Positions 22,263 through 29,092 of a DNA stretch of 29,092 nt are shown here, piece by piece (position 1 is the stretch's first letter; the number at the start of each line of letters is the position of its first letter). A model generated the notes under the pieces. The model ran no database searches. It saw nothing but the letters and a program-made list of their open reading frames with translations, and was not told the origin of the DNA. Position numbers and translations under genes: made by a program. Source of the DNA: a virus; the IMG/VR virus record IMGVR_UViG_3300024431_000021, positions 1-29,092 of that record. One strand, written 5' to 3'.

Positions 22263-22953
22263 ATATCGTTTCCACATCCTTTATTATATCAAGCATTTCT
22301 ATCTCACTTATACTTCCCACATCGTTATATAAATAACTACCGTCTGAAACTCTGGTTCTAATCTTACATTTAGCTGTAATAAACACCCCTAGCTTCGATA
22401 GTAGATTCCTCTTTATCCAAAGCTTCACGCTTATTGGGGTATAATTTTGTGAATACAAATTAGTATTTATGTTTAGTGTATCTGAATTATACCCCCCGCA
22501 ATTTGTTAAAATGTGTAGTTTTTGCAATTTTTGGCGGGGTATAATAGATTTATTTACACCTAATGATGTAATTCCTGATACCCCTATATTTTGACATATT
22601 TGTAAAATACCCTTATAAAATAGGGGTATTTGGGAACAGTTTATTTTTAATCTGAACTTTTGGGAACGTTCTTTATCACATATAACAATTAAATGGTGTC
22701 CATAATTAAACTCAAATTTCTTTTTTGTATAGTTATCCCTTCTAGTATTTCTCCAAGGTGCAGTTAATCTCTTTGCTTTAAAGCCACTGAATACAGGGTT
22801 ATAGTTACTCCCTGCACCACCATCAGTTGTACTAAACCCATTGAATAATATCTCTTCTAGTTCCCTAGCAGTTAATGTCCTAAGATGTAGGTTTTCTCTA
22901 ATTGCATCTAGTTTATTAATAAAATTGATTAAGTGAAGATCGGTTACAGGCAT
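22246..22953 (-). CDS. Protein with a capsid-like N-terminal motif (235 aa), possibly carrying an insertion
   Basis: 235 aa starting at ATG 22953, which overlaps the stop of the repeat protein (TAATG). Residues 39-55 read GFSTTDGGAGSNYNPVF, matching residues 29-45 of the major capsid protein at 14 of 17 positions. LHLRTLTARELEEIL before it also echoes LGLRT and DEIL in the capsid arm. The rest does not resemble a capsid protein. The middle (about residues 95-175) looks poorly protein-like and coincides with the ATACCCC inverted repeats. The C-terminal 45 residues look coding again (GSISEIEMLDIIKDVETIYA). It could be a minor virion protein sharing an assembly signal, or a gene enlarged by an insertion. 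Confidence 0.55.
   Translation of the reverse strand: MPVTDLHLINFINKLDAIRENLHLRTLTARELEEILFNGFSTTDGGAGSNYNPVFSGFKAKRLTAPWRNTRRDNYTKKKFEFNYGHHLIVICDKERSQKFRLKINCSQIPLFYKGILQICQNIGVSGITSLGVNKSIIPRQKLQKLHILTNCGGYNSDTLNINTNLYSQNYTPISVKLWIKRNLLSKLGVFITAKCKIRTRVSDGSYLYNDVGSISEIEMLDIIKDVETIYAIRH
22436..22630. repeat. Cluster of ATACCCC / GGGGTAT inverted repeats
   Basis: Six copies of GGGGTAT or ATACCC(C) lie in under 200 bp. GGGGTATAATT at 22436-22446 pairs exactly with AATTATACCCC at 22485-22495. ATTATACCCCCCGC at 22486-22499 pairs with GCGGGGTATAAT at 22534-22545. ATACCCCTATATTTT at 22578-22592 pairs with AAAATAGGGGTAT at 22617-22629, with a further ATACCC at 22607-22612. A direct TTTGGGAAC pair follows at 22629 and 22659. 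The GC-rich motifs stand out in an AT-rich genome. This may be an origin, a structured RNA or the remains of a mobile element. Confidence 0.7.
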
Positions 22954-25900
22954 TATTGATCCTCTGGTTTTAAGTTATGATCAGTAACATCTTGGGTTCT
23001 TTCAACACCATCATCCCAGCCTGTTACATAGTATTGAGCATCATCATCTTCAAGTCCTAAGAATACATATACGCCTGTCACAGCATTACTAATCACTTCT
23101 GCTATAAAAGTGCTTGTGTTATTTAGGTTATCCTTATGAAGTCTACAAACAACACTTCCCAAAATTGTGCCTACACCGTTACCTAGATATGTTATTCCAG
23201 TAATCTTGAACACTGGATTAATGTCATGTCTTAGATTCCATATTCTAAACACTGTTGCCTGAGCAATGTCGTGTCTTAGATTCCATATTCTACCAATAGT
23301 ACCAGCCAAATCATGTCTAATATTCCATACTCTTCCAATAAAGTCAGATATATCATGTCGTATATTCCATATTCTAAATACTGTCTGTTGTGCAACATCA
23401 TGTCTAATATTCCATATTCTTCCAATGAAGTCAGAAATGTCATGTCTTAGATTCCATACTCTGCCAATTAACTCAGATATGTCATGTCTTATATTCCATA
23501 CTCTTCCAATAAAGTCAGATATATCATGTCTTAGATTCCATGTACGATTAATGAACTCTGCTATATCATGTCGTAAGTTCCATGTTCTTCCAATAAACTC
23601 TCCTATGTCATGTCTTAGATTCCATGTTCTGCTAATGAAATCACTTATGTCATGTCTTAGATTCCATACTCTACCAACAGTACCAGCCAAATCATGTCTA
23701 AGATTCCATGTTCTGTTAATGAACTCACCTATGTCGTGTCTAATATTCCACACTCTACCAATGAAAGCAGATAAGTCATGTCTTAGATTCCATGTTCTAC
23801 CTATTGCAGTCTTTATATCATGTCGTATATTCCATGTACGATTAATGAACTCTGCTATATCATGTCGTAAGTTCCATGTTCTTCCAATGAAGTCAGAAAT
23901 GTCATGTCTTAGATTCCATACTCTGCCAATTAACTCAGATATGTTATGTCTTATATTCCATACTCTTCCAATAAAGTCAGATATATCATGTCGTATGTTC
24001 CATGTACGATTAATGAACTCACCTATGTCGTGTCGTATATTCCATACTCTACCAATGAAAGCAGATAAGTCATGTCGTATATTCCATACTCTACCTATGA
24101 AAGCAGATAAGTCATGTCTTAGATTCCATGTACGATTAATGAACTCTGCTATATCATGTCTTATATTCCAAGTTCTTCCAATAAATTCACCTATGTCATG
24201 TCTTATATTCCATGTTCTTCCAATGAAAGCACTCAAATCATGTCTAAGATTCCATACTCTACCAACAGTACCAGCCAAATCATGTCTAAGATTCCATACA
24301 CGACCTATGAACTCGGCAATATCATGTCTAATATTCCATACTCTTCCAATAGATGTCTTAATGTCATGTCTAATGTTCCATGTTTGTGAAATGAACTCAG
24401 CAATATCATGTCTTATATTCCATACTCTACCTACAGTTCCAGCTAGATCGTGTCTTATATTCCATACTCTACCAACAAACTCAGCAATATCATGTCTAAG
24501 ATTCCATGTTCTACCAATCGAGGTCTTTATATCGTGTCTTAGATTCCATACTCTACCTATTGAAGTCTTAATATCATGTCGTATGTTCCATGTTCTACCT
24601 ATGAACTCAGATATATCATGTCTAATATTCCATACTCTTGTAGCAAATGCAATTACTTGGTGTCTAAGATTCCATGTTCTACCTATCAAGGTCTTTATAT
24701 TGTGTCTTAGATTCCATACTCTACCTATTGAGGTCTTAATATCATGTCTAAGATTCCATGTTCTTCCAATAAATTCAGCAATATCATGTCTTAGATTCCA
24801 TACTCTACCTACAGTTCCAGCTAGATCATGTCTTAGATTCCATGTTCTACCAATTAACTCGGCTATGTCATGTCGTATGTTCCATGTTCTTCCTATTAGA
24901 GTCTTAATATCATGTCTAAGATTCCATGTTCTTCCAATAAATTCAGCAATATCATGTCTGATATTCCATACTCTACCTACAGTTCCAGCTAGATCATGTC
25001 TTAGATTCCAAGTCTGTGAAATGAACTCTTCAATATCATGTCTAATATCCCAAGTCTGTGAAATGAACTCTTCAATATCATGTCTTATATTCCAAGTCTG
25101 TGAAATGAAAGCAGAAATATCATGTCTTAGATTCCACACTCTACCAACAGATCCAGCTAGATCATGTCTTAGATTCCAAGTTTCTGATATGAACTCAGCA
25201 ATATCGTGTCTAATATTCCATACTCTTCCAATAGAGGTCTTAATATCATGTCTAAGATTCCATGTTCTTCCAATAAATTCAGCAATATCATGTCTGATAT
25301 TCCATACACGACCTACAGTTCCAGCTAGATCATGTCTAAGATTCCATACACGACCTACAAACTCTGCAATATCGTGTCTGATATTCCAAGTTCTACCTAT
25401 GAACGCAGATATATCATGTCGTAAATTCCATGTTCTACCAATTAACTCGGCTATGTCATGTCGTATATTCCATGTTCTACCTATGAAATCAGCAATATCA
25501 TGTCTAATATTCCAAGTTCTTGAAATGAAATCAGATATATCATGTCTAAGATTCCATACTCTACCTATGAAATCAGATATATCATGTCTAATATTCCAAG
25601 TCTGATTAATAAACTCTGCAAGATCATGTCTAAGATTCCATACTCTACCTATGAAATCAGATATATCATGTCTTATATTCCATACTCTTCCTATGAACTC
25701 ACCTATGTCATGTCTTAGATTCCATATTCTAAACACTGTTGCCTGAGCTATGTCATGTCTTAGATTCCATATTCTATTAACTTTATCACCTATATCATGT
25801 CTAATATTCCATGTTTGATTAACGAAATCAGAAATATCATGTCTAATATTCCATACTCTATTTACAAATAGGACTGTTATAATATCATGTCTAATATTCC

Positions 25901-26441
25901 ATCTTTCTCTAACCTGACAATTCTCTTTAAGTAATGGTCTACCACTCTCAGTTAATAATTGTATGCCACTCTCAGTTAAAAGTCCACAAGTAATTACTTG
26001 ATGTCTAAGATTCCATATTCTAATTACTGTTTGTTGTGCTACGTCATGTCTTATGTTCCATATTCTCCCGATAGCAGTCTTTATATTATGTCTTATATTG
26101 AAAGTTTGATTAACGAAAGCAGATATATCATGTCTTAAATTCCATATTCTAAATACTGTCTGTTGTGCTACATCGTGTCTTATATTCCAAACTCTACCAA
26201 TGAACTCAGAAATATCATGTCTTATATTCCATACTCTACCAACAAACGCAGATACATCATGCCTAATGTTCCATGTTTGACCTGTCTTACCACCAAGATC
26301 ATGTCTAATATTCCAAGTTCGGGAAACTGTTTGTATAGCACGTTTATCTTCTTTTCTAAGATAACCTTTGATTAATACAGCAGTACCAGTAGTTCTTTCT
26401 AAACTTGCTCTAATATAACCCTTAATAGGTACAGTTACCAT
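22953..26441 (-). CDS. Giant WN(I/L)RHD repeat protein, putative fibre (1162 aa)
   Basis: 1162 aa. A short N-terminus contains two related pieces (PIKGYIRASLERTTG, LIKGYLRKEDKR). Then about 72 tandem units follow, consensus R-V/T-W-N-I/L-R-H-D-I-x-x-F-I-G, almost always 14 residues. A few are 15 residues (VAQQTVF or IAQATVF endings), and there is one break near residue 115 with a duplicated LLTESG motif. The C-terminal 85 residues are a beta domain (GVGTILGSVVCRLH, TFIAEVISNAVTGVYVFLG, YYVTGWDDGVER). AGGAG precedes the ATG. The neighbouring upstream genes carry the same repeat. A long rod-like virion fibre is the simplest reading; short WNxR-type repeats are, from memory, seen in some phage virion proteins. 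Confidence 0.7.
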   Translation of the reverse strand: MVTVPIKGYIRASLERTTGTAVLIKGYLRKEDKRAIQTVSRTWNIRHDLGGKTGQTWNIRHDVSAFVGRVWNIRHDISEFIGRVWNIRHDVAQQTVFRIWNLRHDISAFVNQTFNIRHNIKTAIGRIWNIRHDVAQQTVIRIWNLRHQVITCGLLTESGIQLLTESGRPLLKENCQVRERWNIRHDIITVLFVNRVWNIRHDISDFVNQTWNIRHDIGDKVNRIWNLRHDIAQATVFRIWNLRHDIGEFIGRVWNIRHDISDFIGRVWNLRHDLAEFINQTWNIRHDISDFIGRVWNLRHDISDFISRTWNIRHDIADFIGRTWNIRHDIAELIGRTWNLRHDISAFIGRTWNIRHDIAEFVGRVWNLRHDLAGTVGRVWNIRHDIAEFIGRTWNLRHDIKTSIGRVWNIRHDIAEFISETWNLRHDLAGSVGRVWNLRHDISAFISQTWNIRHDIEEFISQTWDIRHDIEEFISQTWNLRHDLAGTVGRVWNIRHDIAEFIGRTWNLRHDIKTLIGRTWNIRHDIAELIGRTWNLRHDLAGTVGRVWNLRHDIAEFIGRTWNLRHDIKTSIGRVWNLRHNIKTLIGRTWNLRHQVIAFATRVWNIRHDISEFIGRTWNIRHDIKTSIGRVWNLRHDIKTSIGRTWNLRHDIAEFVGRVWNIRHDLAGTVGRVWNIRHDIAEFISQTWNIRHDIKTSIGRVWNIRHDIAEFIGRVWNLRHDLAGTVGRVWNLRHDLSAFIGRTWNIRHDIGEFIGRTWNIRHDIAEFINRTWNLRHDLSAFIGRVWNIRHDLSAFIGRVWNIRHDIGEFINRTWNIRHDISDFIGRVWNIRHNISELIGRVWNLRHDISDFIGRTWNLRHDIAEFINRTWNIRHDIKTAIGRTWNLRHDLSAFIGRVWNIRHDIGEFINRTWNLRHDLAGTVGRVWNLRHDISDFISRTWNLRHDIGEFIGRTWNLRHDIAEFINRTWNLRHDISDFIGRVWNIRHDISELIGRVWNLRHDISDFIGRIWNIRHDVAQQTVFRIWNIRHDISDFIGRVWNIRHDLAGTIGRIWNLRHDIAQATVFRIWNLRHDINPVFKITGITYLGNGVGTILGSVVCRLHKDNLNNTSTFIAEVISNAVTGVYVFLGLEDDDAQYYVTGWDDGVERTQDVTDHNLKPEDQ
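23220..26320 (-). repeat. Tandem array of about 72 units of 42 bp
   Basis: The DNA repeats with period 42 bp (core on the plus strand TCATGTCTTAGATTCCAT with small changes), with a few 45-bp units and one interruption near 25905-26000. Units differ mainly at the six codons after RHD, drawn from a small set of versions. The antisense strand also stays open for long stretches because the period is a multiple of three. Confidence 0.95.
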
Positions 26442-26450
26442 GATTTACTC

Positions 26451-28037
26451 CTATGAGGCAATAAATTCACCTGACATATCCCATTCATCAGGACTTAGTT
26501 CTTTCAGATAAAGTATTACATATACAGAGCCATCTACATCTACAGCGAAGTTATGTGTTCCTAAAGTTCCGTCTGTTGTTGCACTAGCTGTTTGTGTATA
26601 TGTATATGGAAATGAACCAGTCTTTTTGAACAAAACTACCCCGACTGAGCCAACTATAATATCATCGTTATCTCTACTTTCTGCTGGAACAATAACAAAC
26701 GCAGCTATGTCATGCCGTATATTCCATGTACGACCTATTAATTCTGCTATATCATGCCTTATATTGAAAGTTTGATTAACAAAGTCAGATATATCATGTC
26801 GAATATCCCAAGTACGACCAACTAAAATAGCACTAAATCCTTCCCAAGCTACCCAGCCTACACCCCATGCGTTACTATCGTTTGTAGTCCATGTAATAGT
26901 AAATCCACCAGTATCAAAGGATTTGAAATCTGCCTCAGAATCTATAGTTGCATTACTAGCATTTGTATGAAGTCCAATTACTTTAGTTTCAGACCATAAG
27001 GAACTATCTACGACAGGATCATCAGTTGCATTTTCTCGCATATCAGAAGATGAATATGTTTCAAGTGTATCAAATGCACAACCGTAAGCTGCGTGGTATT
27101 CATTTGATCTTGCTGTATTAACCGCTTCACCACCAGCAGTAACAAAAGAAACCATTGTAGGATCACAACCAATACTTGTTATAGCATCATCGGTAGGTGC
27201 ACCACTTGTTGATTTATTAAATGTACCAAGTTGAACGTCTGCTGGTGTAGTAAGCTTCATGTATAATCCACATACTATACCCCCTGCGTTCATAGGAGCA
27301 TCAGAAGTATTATAAGTTAATCCATCAGTATCATAACTGACTAACTCAGCCTCACTATCATATTGAGCAGTTTTCTTTCTAACTGAAAACATACCATTAG
27401 AATGTAATGCTCCACCACCTTGAAGTGTCTTTGTAATCTTATTCTTGTTAGAACCAGATAAATTCCATCTATCACTAGCTGATTTTCCGACTCCATATGC
27501 AAAAATAATCTTATTAGCAAAAGCATTAGCAAGTACATTTCCATCAGTAACAATCATACCAAAGTCAGGCTGGAATCCCATTCCTGTTTCAGAATGATTA
27601 CCTGTTGTAGCAGATAATCCAAATTCAAATACAGTAATATTGGTTACATCAGTTCCACCCCATGCTTCGACTTTAAATTTCATTAATGTAGTTGTTGATG
27701 TTGTCCAGTCTAATGTAATACCATCACTATCCATAGAATCGAGGTCGGCTTCTTCTTCTATAGTTCCAGTATTACTTATGATTCCCATTATAGAAGTGTT
27801 TGAATGTCTTTCTCCACCAAGGTCAGTTCCCTGATGCTTGGTGTGTATCAAACAACCTCTATTAGTAGATGAAGTTCCAAATCCTATTGAGTAATTAATA
27901 TCTGTCTTTTGTCCACTTGCAGTATTCTCTACCATTGTAATTTTTACACCTTTAGGTAAAAATCCAAATCCAGTTATTGCTTGTGTACCTGTTCCACTTC
28001 TTTTTTCAAATACTCCCGCAAATACTTTAAGAGTCAT
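26451..28037 (-). CDS. Fibre-like protein with three related domains and three WNxRHD units (528 aa)
   Basis: 528 aa. Three related beta domains of about 120-135 residues occupy 1-405. Each ends with a version of the same motif: EEADLDSMDSDGITLDW, SEAELVSYDTDGLTYN and SEADFKSFDTGGFTITW, and each has a Gly-rich GxGFxPxxxxI-like start. DGF/IT-type domains of this sort occur in phage tail and fibre proteins. Residues 406-447 are three repeat units (RTWDIRHDISDFVN, QTFNIRHDIAELIG, RTWNIRHDIAAFV). The last 80 residues form a beta domain like the end of the 1162-aa protein. It overlaps the 114-aa gene by 11 bp. A host-binding or fibre role is likely. Confidence 0.65.
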   Translation of the reverse strand: MTLKVFAGVFEKRSGTGTQAITGFGFLPKGVKITMVENTASGQKTDINYSIGFGTSSTNRGCLIHTKHQGTDLGGERHSNTSIMGIISNTGTIEEEADLDSMDSDGITLDWTTSTTTLMKFKVEAWGGTDVTNITVFEFGLSATTGNHSETGMGFQPDFGMIVTDGNVLANAFANKIIFAYGVGKSASDRWNLSGSNKNKITKTLQGGGALHSNGMFSVRKKTAQYDSEAELVSYDTDGLTYNTSDAPMNAGGIVCGLYMKLTTPADVQLGTFNKSTSGAPTDDAITSIGCDPTMVSFVTAGGEAVNTARSNEYHAAYGCAFDTLETYSSSDMRENATDDPVVDSSLWSETKVIGLHTNASNATIDSEADFKSFDTGGFTITWTTNDSNAWGVGWVAWEGFSAILVGRTWDIRHDISDFVNQTFNIRHDIAELIGRTWNIRHDIAAFVIVPAESRDNDDIIVGSVGVVLFKKTGSFPYTYTQTASATTDGTLGTHNFAVDVDGSVYVILYLKELSPDEWDMSGEFIAS

Positions 28038-28371
28038 CTCTCATTTCCTGTGCTTTTGTAATGATCTTTAGAAAAAGATCAGTATCAATAGTCATACCAC
28101 ATTTAATACCATCTGGTTGACATTCATCGGGATATGAAAAACCATCACCTTTATTGCACCCTTCAAATCTAATTCCATGTTGATTTTTCCACATACAATA
28201 AAGCCCTGCTCCTTTTGATATAACTTCTGGTTTACCATCTTCGTATCTTAATAGAATTGCTTGGACATTTTCATTTGGTGCATTGTGCCATGTATCAATA
28301 TTATCTCCTTTGATAACTGTCTCATCACCATAGAAAATATACCACTCTTTAATCTTAAGTTGAAAAGGCAT
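28027..28371 (-). CDS. Phage-type hypothetical protein (114 aa)
   Basis: 114 aa from ATG 28371 (MPFQLKIKEWYIFYGDET), which overlaps the upstream TAA as TAATG. A TTG three codons earlier is less likely as a start. EWYIFYGDETVIKGDNIDTW followed by AILLRYEDG resembles a widespread small phage family that reads WxVFYxDGS...WxxAPxxGVQ, recalled from memory. The later part has cysteines in LYCMWKNQHG, EGCNKGDG and DECQPDGIKCG that could bind metal. The role in those phages is unknown, but they sit near tail and fibre genes, as here. Confidence 0.6.
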   Translation of the reverse strand: MPFQLKIKEWYIFYGDETVIKGDNIDTWHNAPNENVQAILLRYEDGKPEVISKGAGLYCMWKNQHGIRFEGCNKGDGFSYPDECQPDGIKCGMTIDTDLFLKIITKAQEMRDDS

Positions 28372-28799
28372 TAGTTCCAAACCACATCATTAAACGCTAG
28401 AAGTTGTATAGCTGCAATTAATGAATAATCCCTTATGACCATTGGATAGTCATGTGCACCCGGTGGAATATCAGATGAGAAGCCTTCTTCAATTAACATA
28501 GTATTATCATCCATCCAATAATTCGTAGCATCATCACTATCTGTATTAGTATGAATTAAAAATCTATAGTTACGCCATCTGAGAACTCCATCTGATTCAT
28601 ATACACCAAATCGTTGATTTTGAAATAAAACAACAGATACTAAGTTTGCATGATCTAAATTATTCCATGCAATTTTAAATACAATATCTGCACTTAAATC
28701 TGCACTAATTATATCCCCATTTAACATATAGGCTCTAAAACCCGCAGCTCTTCTTACAAATGCTTGACCGGGGTTTTCTTGCCCAACAACTACTGACAT
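28371..28799 (-). CDS. Hypothetical virion-region protein (142 aa)
   Basis: 142 aa starting MSVVVGQENPGQAFVRRAAG. Probably alpha-beta: SADIVFKIAWNNLDHANLVS, FLIHTNTDSDDATNYWMDDN, then a C-terminal helix YSLIAAIQLLAFNDV. It is the first gene of the fibre operon, with a TATA-like box 21 nt before the ATG. Position next to the repeat and fibre genes suggests a virion or assembly role. Family not recognised. Confidence 0.55.
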   Translation of the reverse strand: MSVVVGQENPGQAFVRRAAGFRAYMLNGDIISADLSADIVFKIAWNNLDHANLVSVVLFQNQRFGVYESDGVLRWRNYRFLIHTNTDSDDATNYWMDDNTMLIEEGFSSDIPPGAHDYPMVIRDYSLIAAIQLLAFNDVVWN

Positions 28800-28820
28800 G
28801 AATGATATATATGATTTTGG

Positions 28821-28828
28821 TATTTAAG
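28821..28828 (-). promoter_or_regulatory. TATA-like box for the fibre operon
   Basis: Minus-strand CTTAAATA ends 21 nt before the ATG at 28799. No further gap is large enough for a promoter until after the 235-aa gene, so one transcript may cover all fibre and repeat genes. Confidence 0.6.
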
Positions 28829-28873
28829 TTTGTAGGTACTTTTAAGTTATTATGCCTGAATTATAGACATCAC

Positions 28874-29092
28874 TCATATCAGAGTTTCACCTGTTATTAC
28901 GTTGCTTGTTAAATTTGCATTTCTTTTCTTCATTATTATTTCTACTGGATTAACTATTGGAAATGCTTTAAATGGTGTTACTTGGTGTCTTAGATTCCAT
29001 ACTCTACCTATTGAGGTCTTAATATCATGTCTAAGATTCCATACTCTACCAACAGTACCATCCATATCATGTCTAAGATTCCACACTCTTGT
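28874..29092 (-). CDS. C-terminal end of another WN(I/L)RHD repeat protein (partial)
   Basis: The frame is open to the right edge and reads TRVWNLRHDMDGTVG, RVWNLRHDIKTSIG, RVWNLRHQVTPF, then a non-repeat tail KAFPIVNPVEIIMKKRNANL to a TGA at 28874. These three units are the same 14-residue repeat as in the two downstream genes, in an order similar to units inside the 1162-aa array. The 5' part lies outside the window, so total length and repeat number are unknown. An apparent start at 29086 is only a GTG valine codon inside a repeat. Confidence 0.85.
   Translation of the reverse strand, partial: TRVWNLRHDMDGTVGRVWNLRHDIKTSIGRVWNLRHQVTPFKAFPIVNPVEIIMKKRNANLTSNVITGETLI

Noticed and set aside
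23266-25605. Long plus-strand open frame (779 codons) antisense to the repeat protein, reading a Cys, Phe and His rich repeat
   Set aside because: It is a by-product of the 42-bp period, which keeps antisense frames open. It has no promoter or ribosome site and lies fully inside the sense repeat gene.
23220-26320. CRISPR-like array, because of many short similar repeats
   Set aside because: The repeats are contiguous with a 42-bp period and no unique spacers, and they encode a regular protein.
28027-28380. Start of the 114-aa protein at TTG 28380
   Set aside because: The ATG at 28371 forms a TAATG overlap with the upstream gene, the usual pattern here.
28841-28880. 11-codon frame (MSDVYNSGIIT) overlapping the stop of the right-edge repeat gene
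   Set aside because: Too short to support as a gene despite the ATGA overlap.

Overview
This window looks like 29 kb from the structural half of a tailed double-stranded DNA virus or provirus (HK97-type, Caudoviricetes) of an archaeon. The virion genes are clear: large terminase, HK97-fold major capsid protein, scaffold-like protein, XkdF-like prohead protease, head-tail connector, tail completion proteins, tail tube, a frameshifted tail assembly chaperone, tape measure and tail hub. The archaeal assignment rests on promoters. Many transcription units have a TATA-like box (TTTAAATA, CTTAAATA, TTTATATA) ending 21-22 nt before the start codon with no ribosome binding site, as expected for leaderless archaeal transcripts. 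Several genes inside operons instead carry GGAG-type Shine-Dalgarno sequences. The AT-rich base composition would suit a host such as an ammonia-oxidising Nitrososphaeria, but the host lineage is inference only.

Nearly all genes lie on the minus strand, so transcription runs right to left. From the right edge: the end of a WN(I/L)RHD repeat protein; two small virion-type proteins; a 528-aa fibre-like protein with three related domains and three WNxRHD units; a 1162-aa protein made almost entirely of about 72 tandem 14-residue WN(I/L)RHD units; a 235-aa protein whose N-terminus copies a motif of the major capsid protein and whose middle holds a cluster of ATACCCC inverted repeats; two tiny genes; and a double zinc-ribbon protein. 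Then come a two-TM protein, protease, scaffold, capsid, two small capsid-region proteins, connector, gp10-like protein, tail terminator, tail tube, tail chaperone (with a canonical -1 slippery site CCCTTTA), tape measure, an FnIII tail protein and a LamG-containing tail hub. The packaging block follows (PD-(D/E)XK nuclease, Cys4 protein as possible small terminase, TerL, a 238-aa protein). The left end holds small DNA-binding or regulatory genes, a metallophosphoesterase, and a group of putative tail or fibre proteins, three of which start with MPDFxxF.

Three isolated plus-strand genes (4795-4998, 8686-8838, 20942-21523) each diverge from a minus-strand gene and overlap the 3' end of the next minus-strand gene tail to tail. 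Two of the divergent promoters are palindromes placed symmetrically between the two start codons.

No portal, integrase, DNA polymerase, tRNA, rRNA or CRISPR array was recognised. The window is therefore incomplete, and the portal probably lies outside it. The observations most worth following are the WNxRHD repeat system spread over three neighbouring genes, the capsid N-terminal motif reused in a second protein, the tail-chaperone frameshift, and the palindromic divergent promoters.
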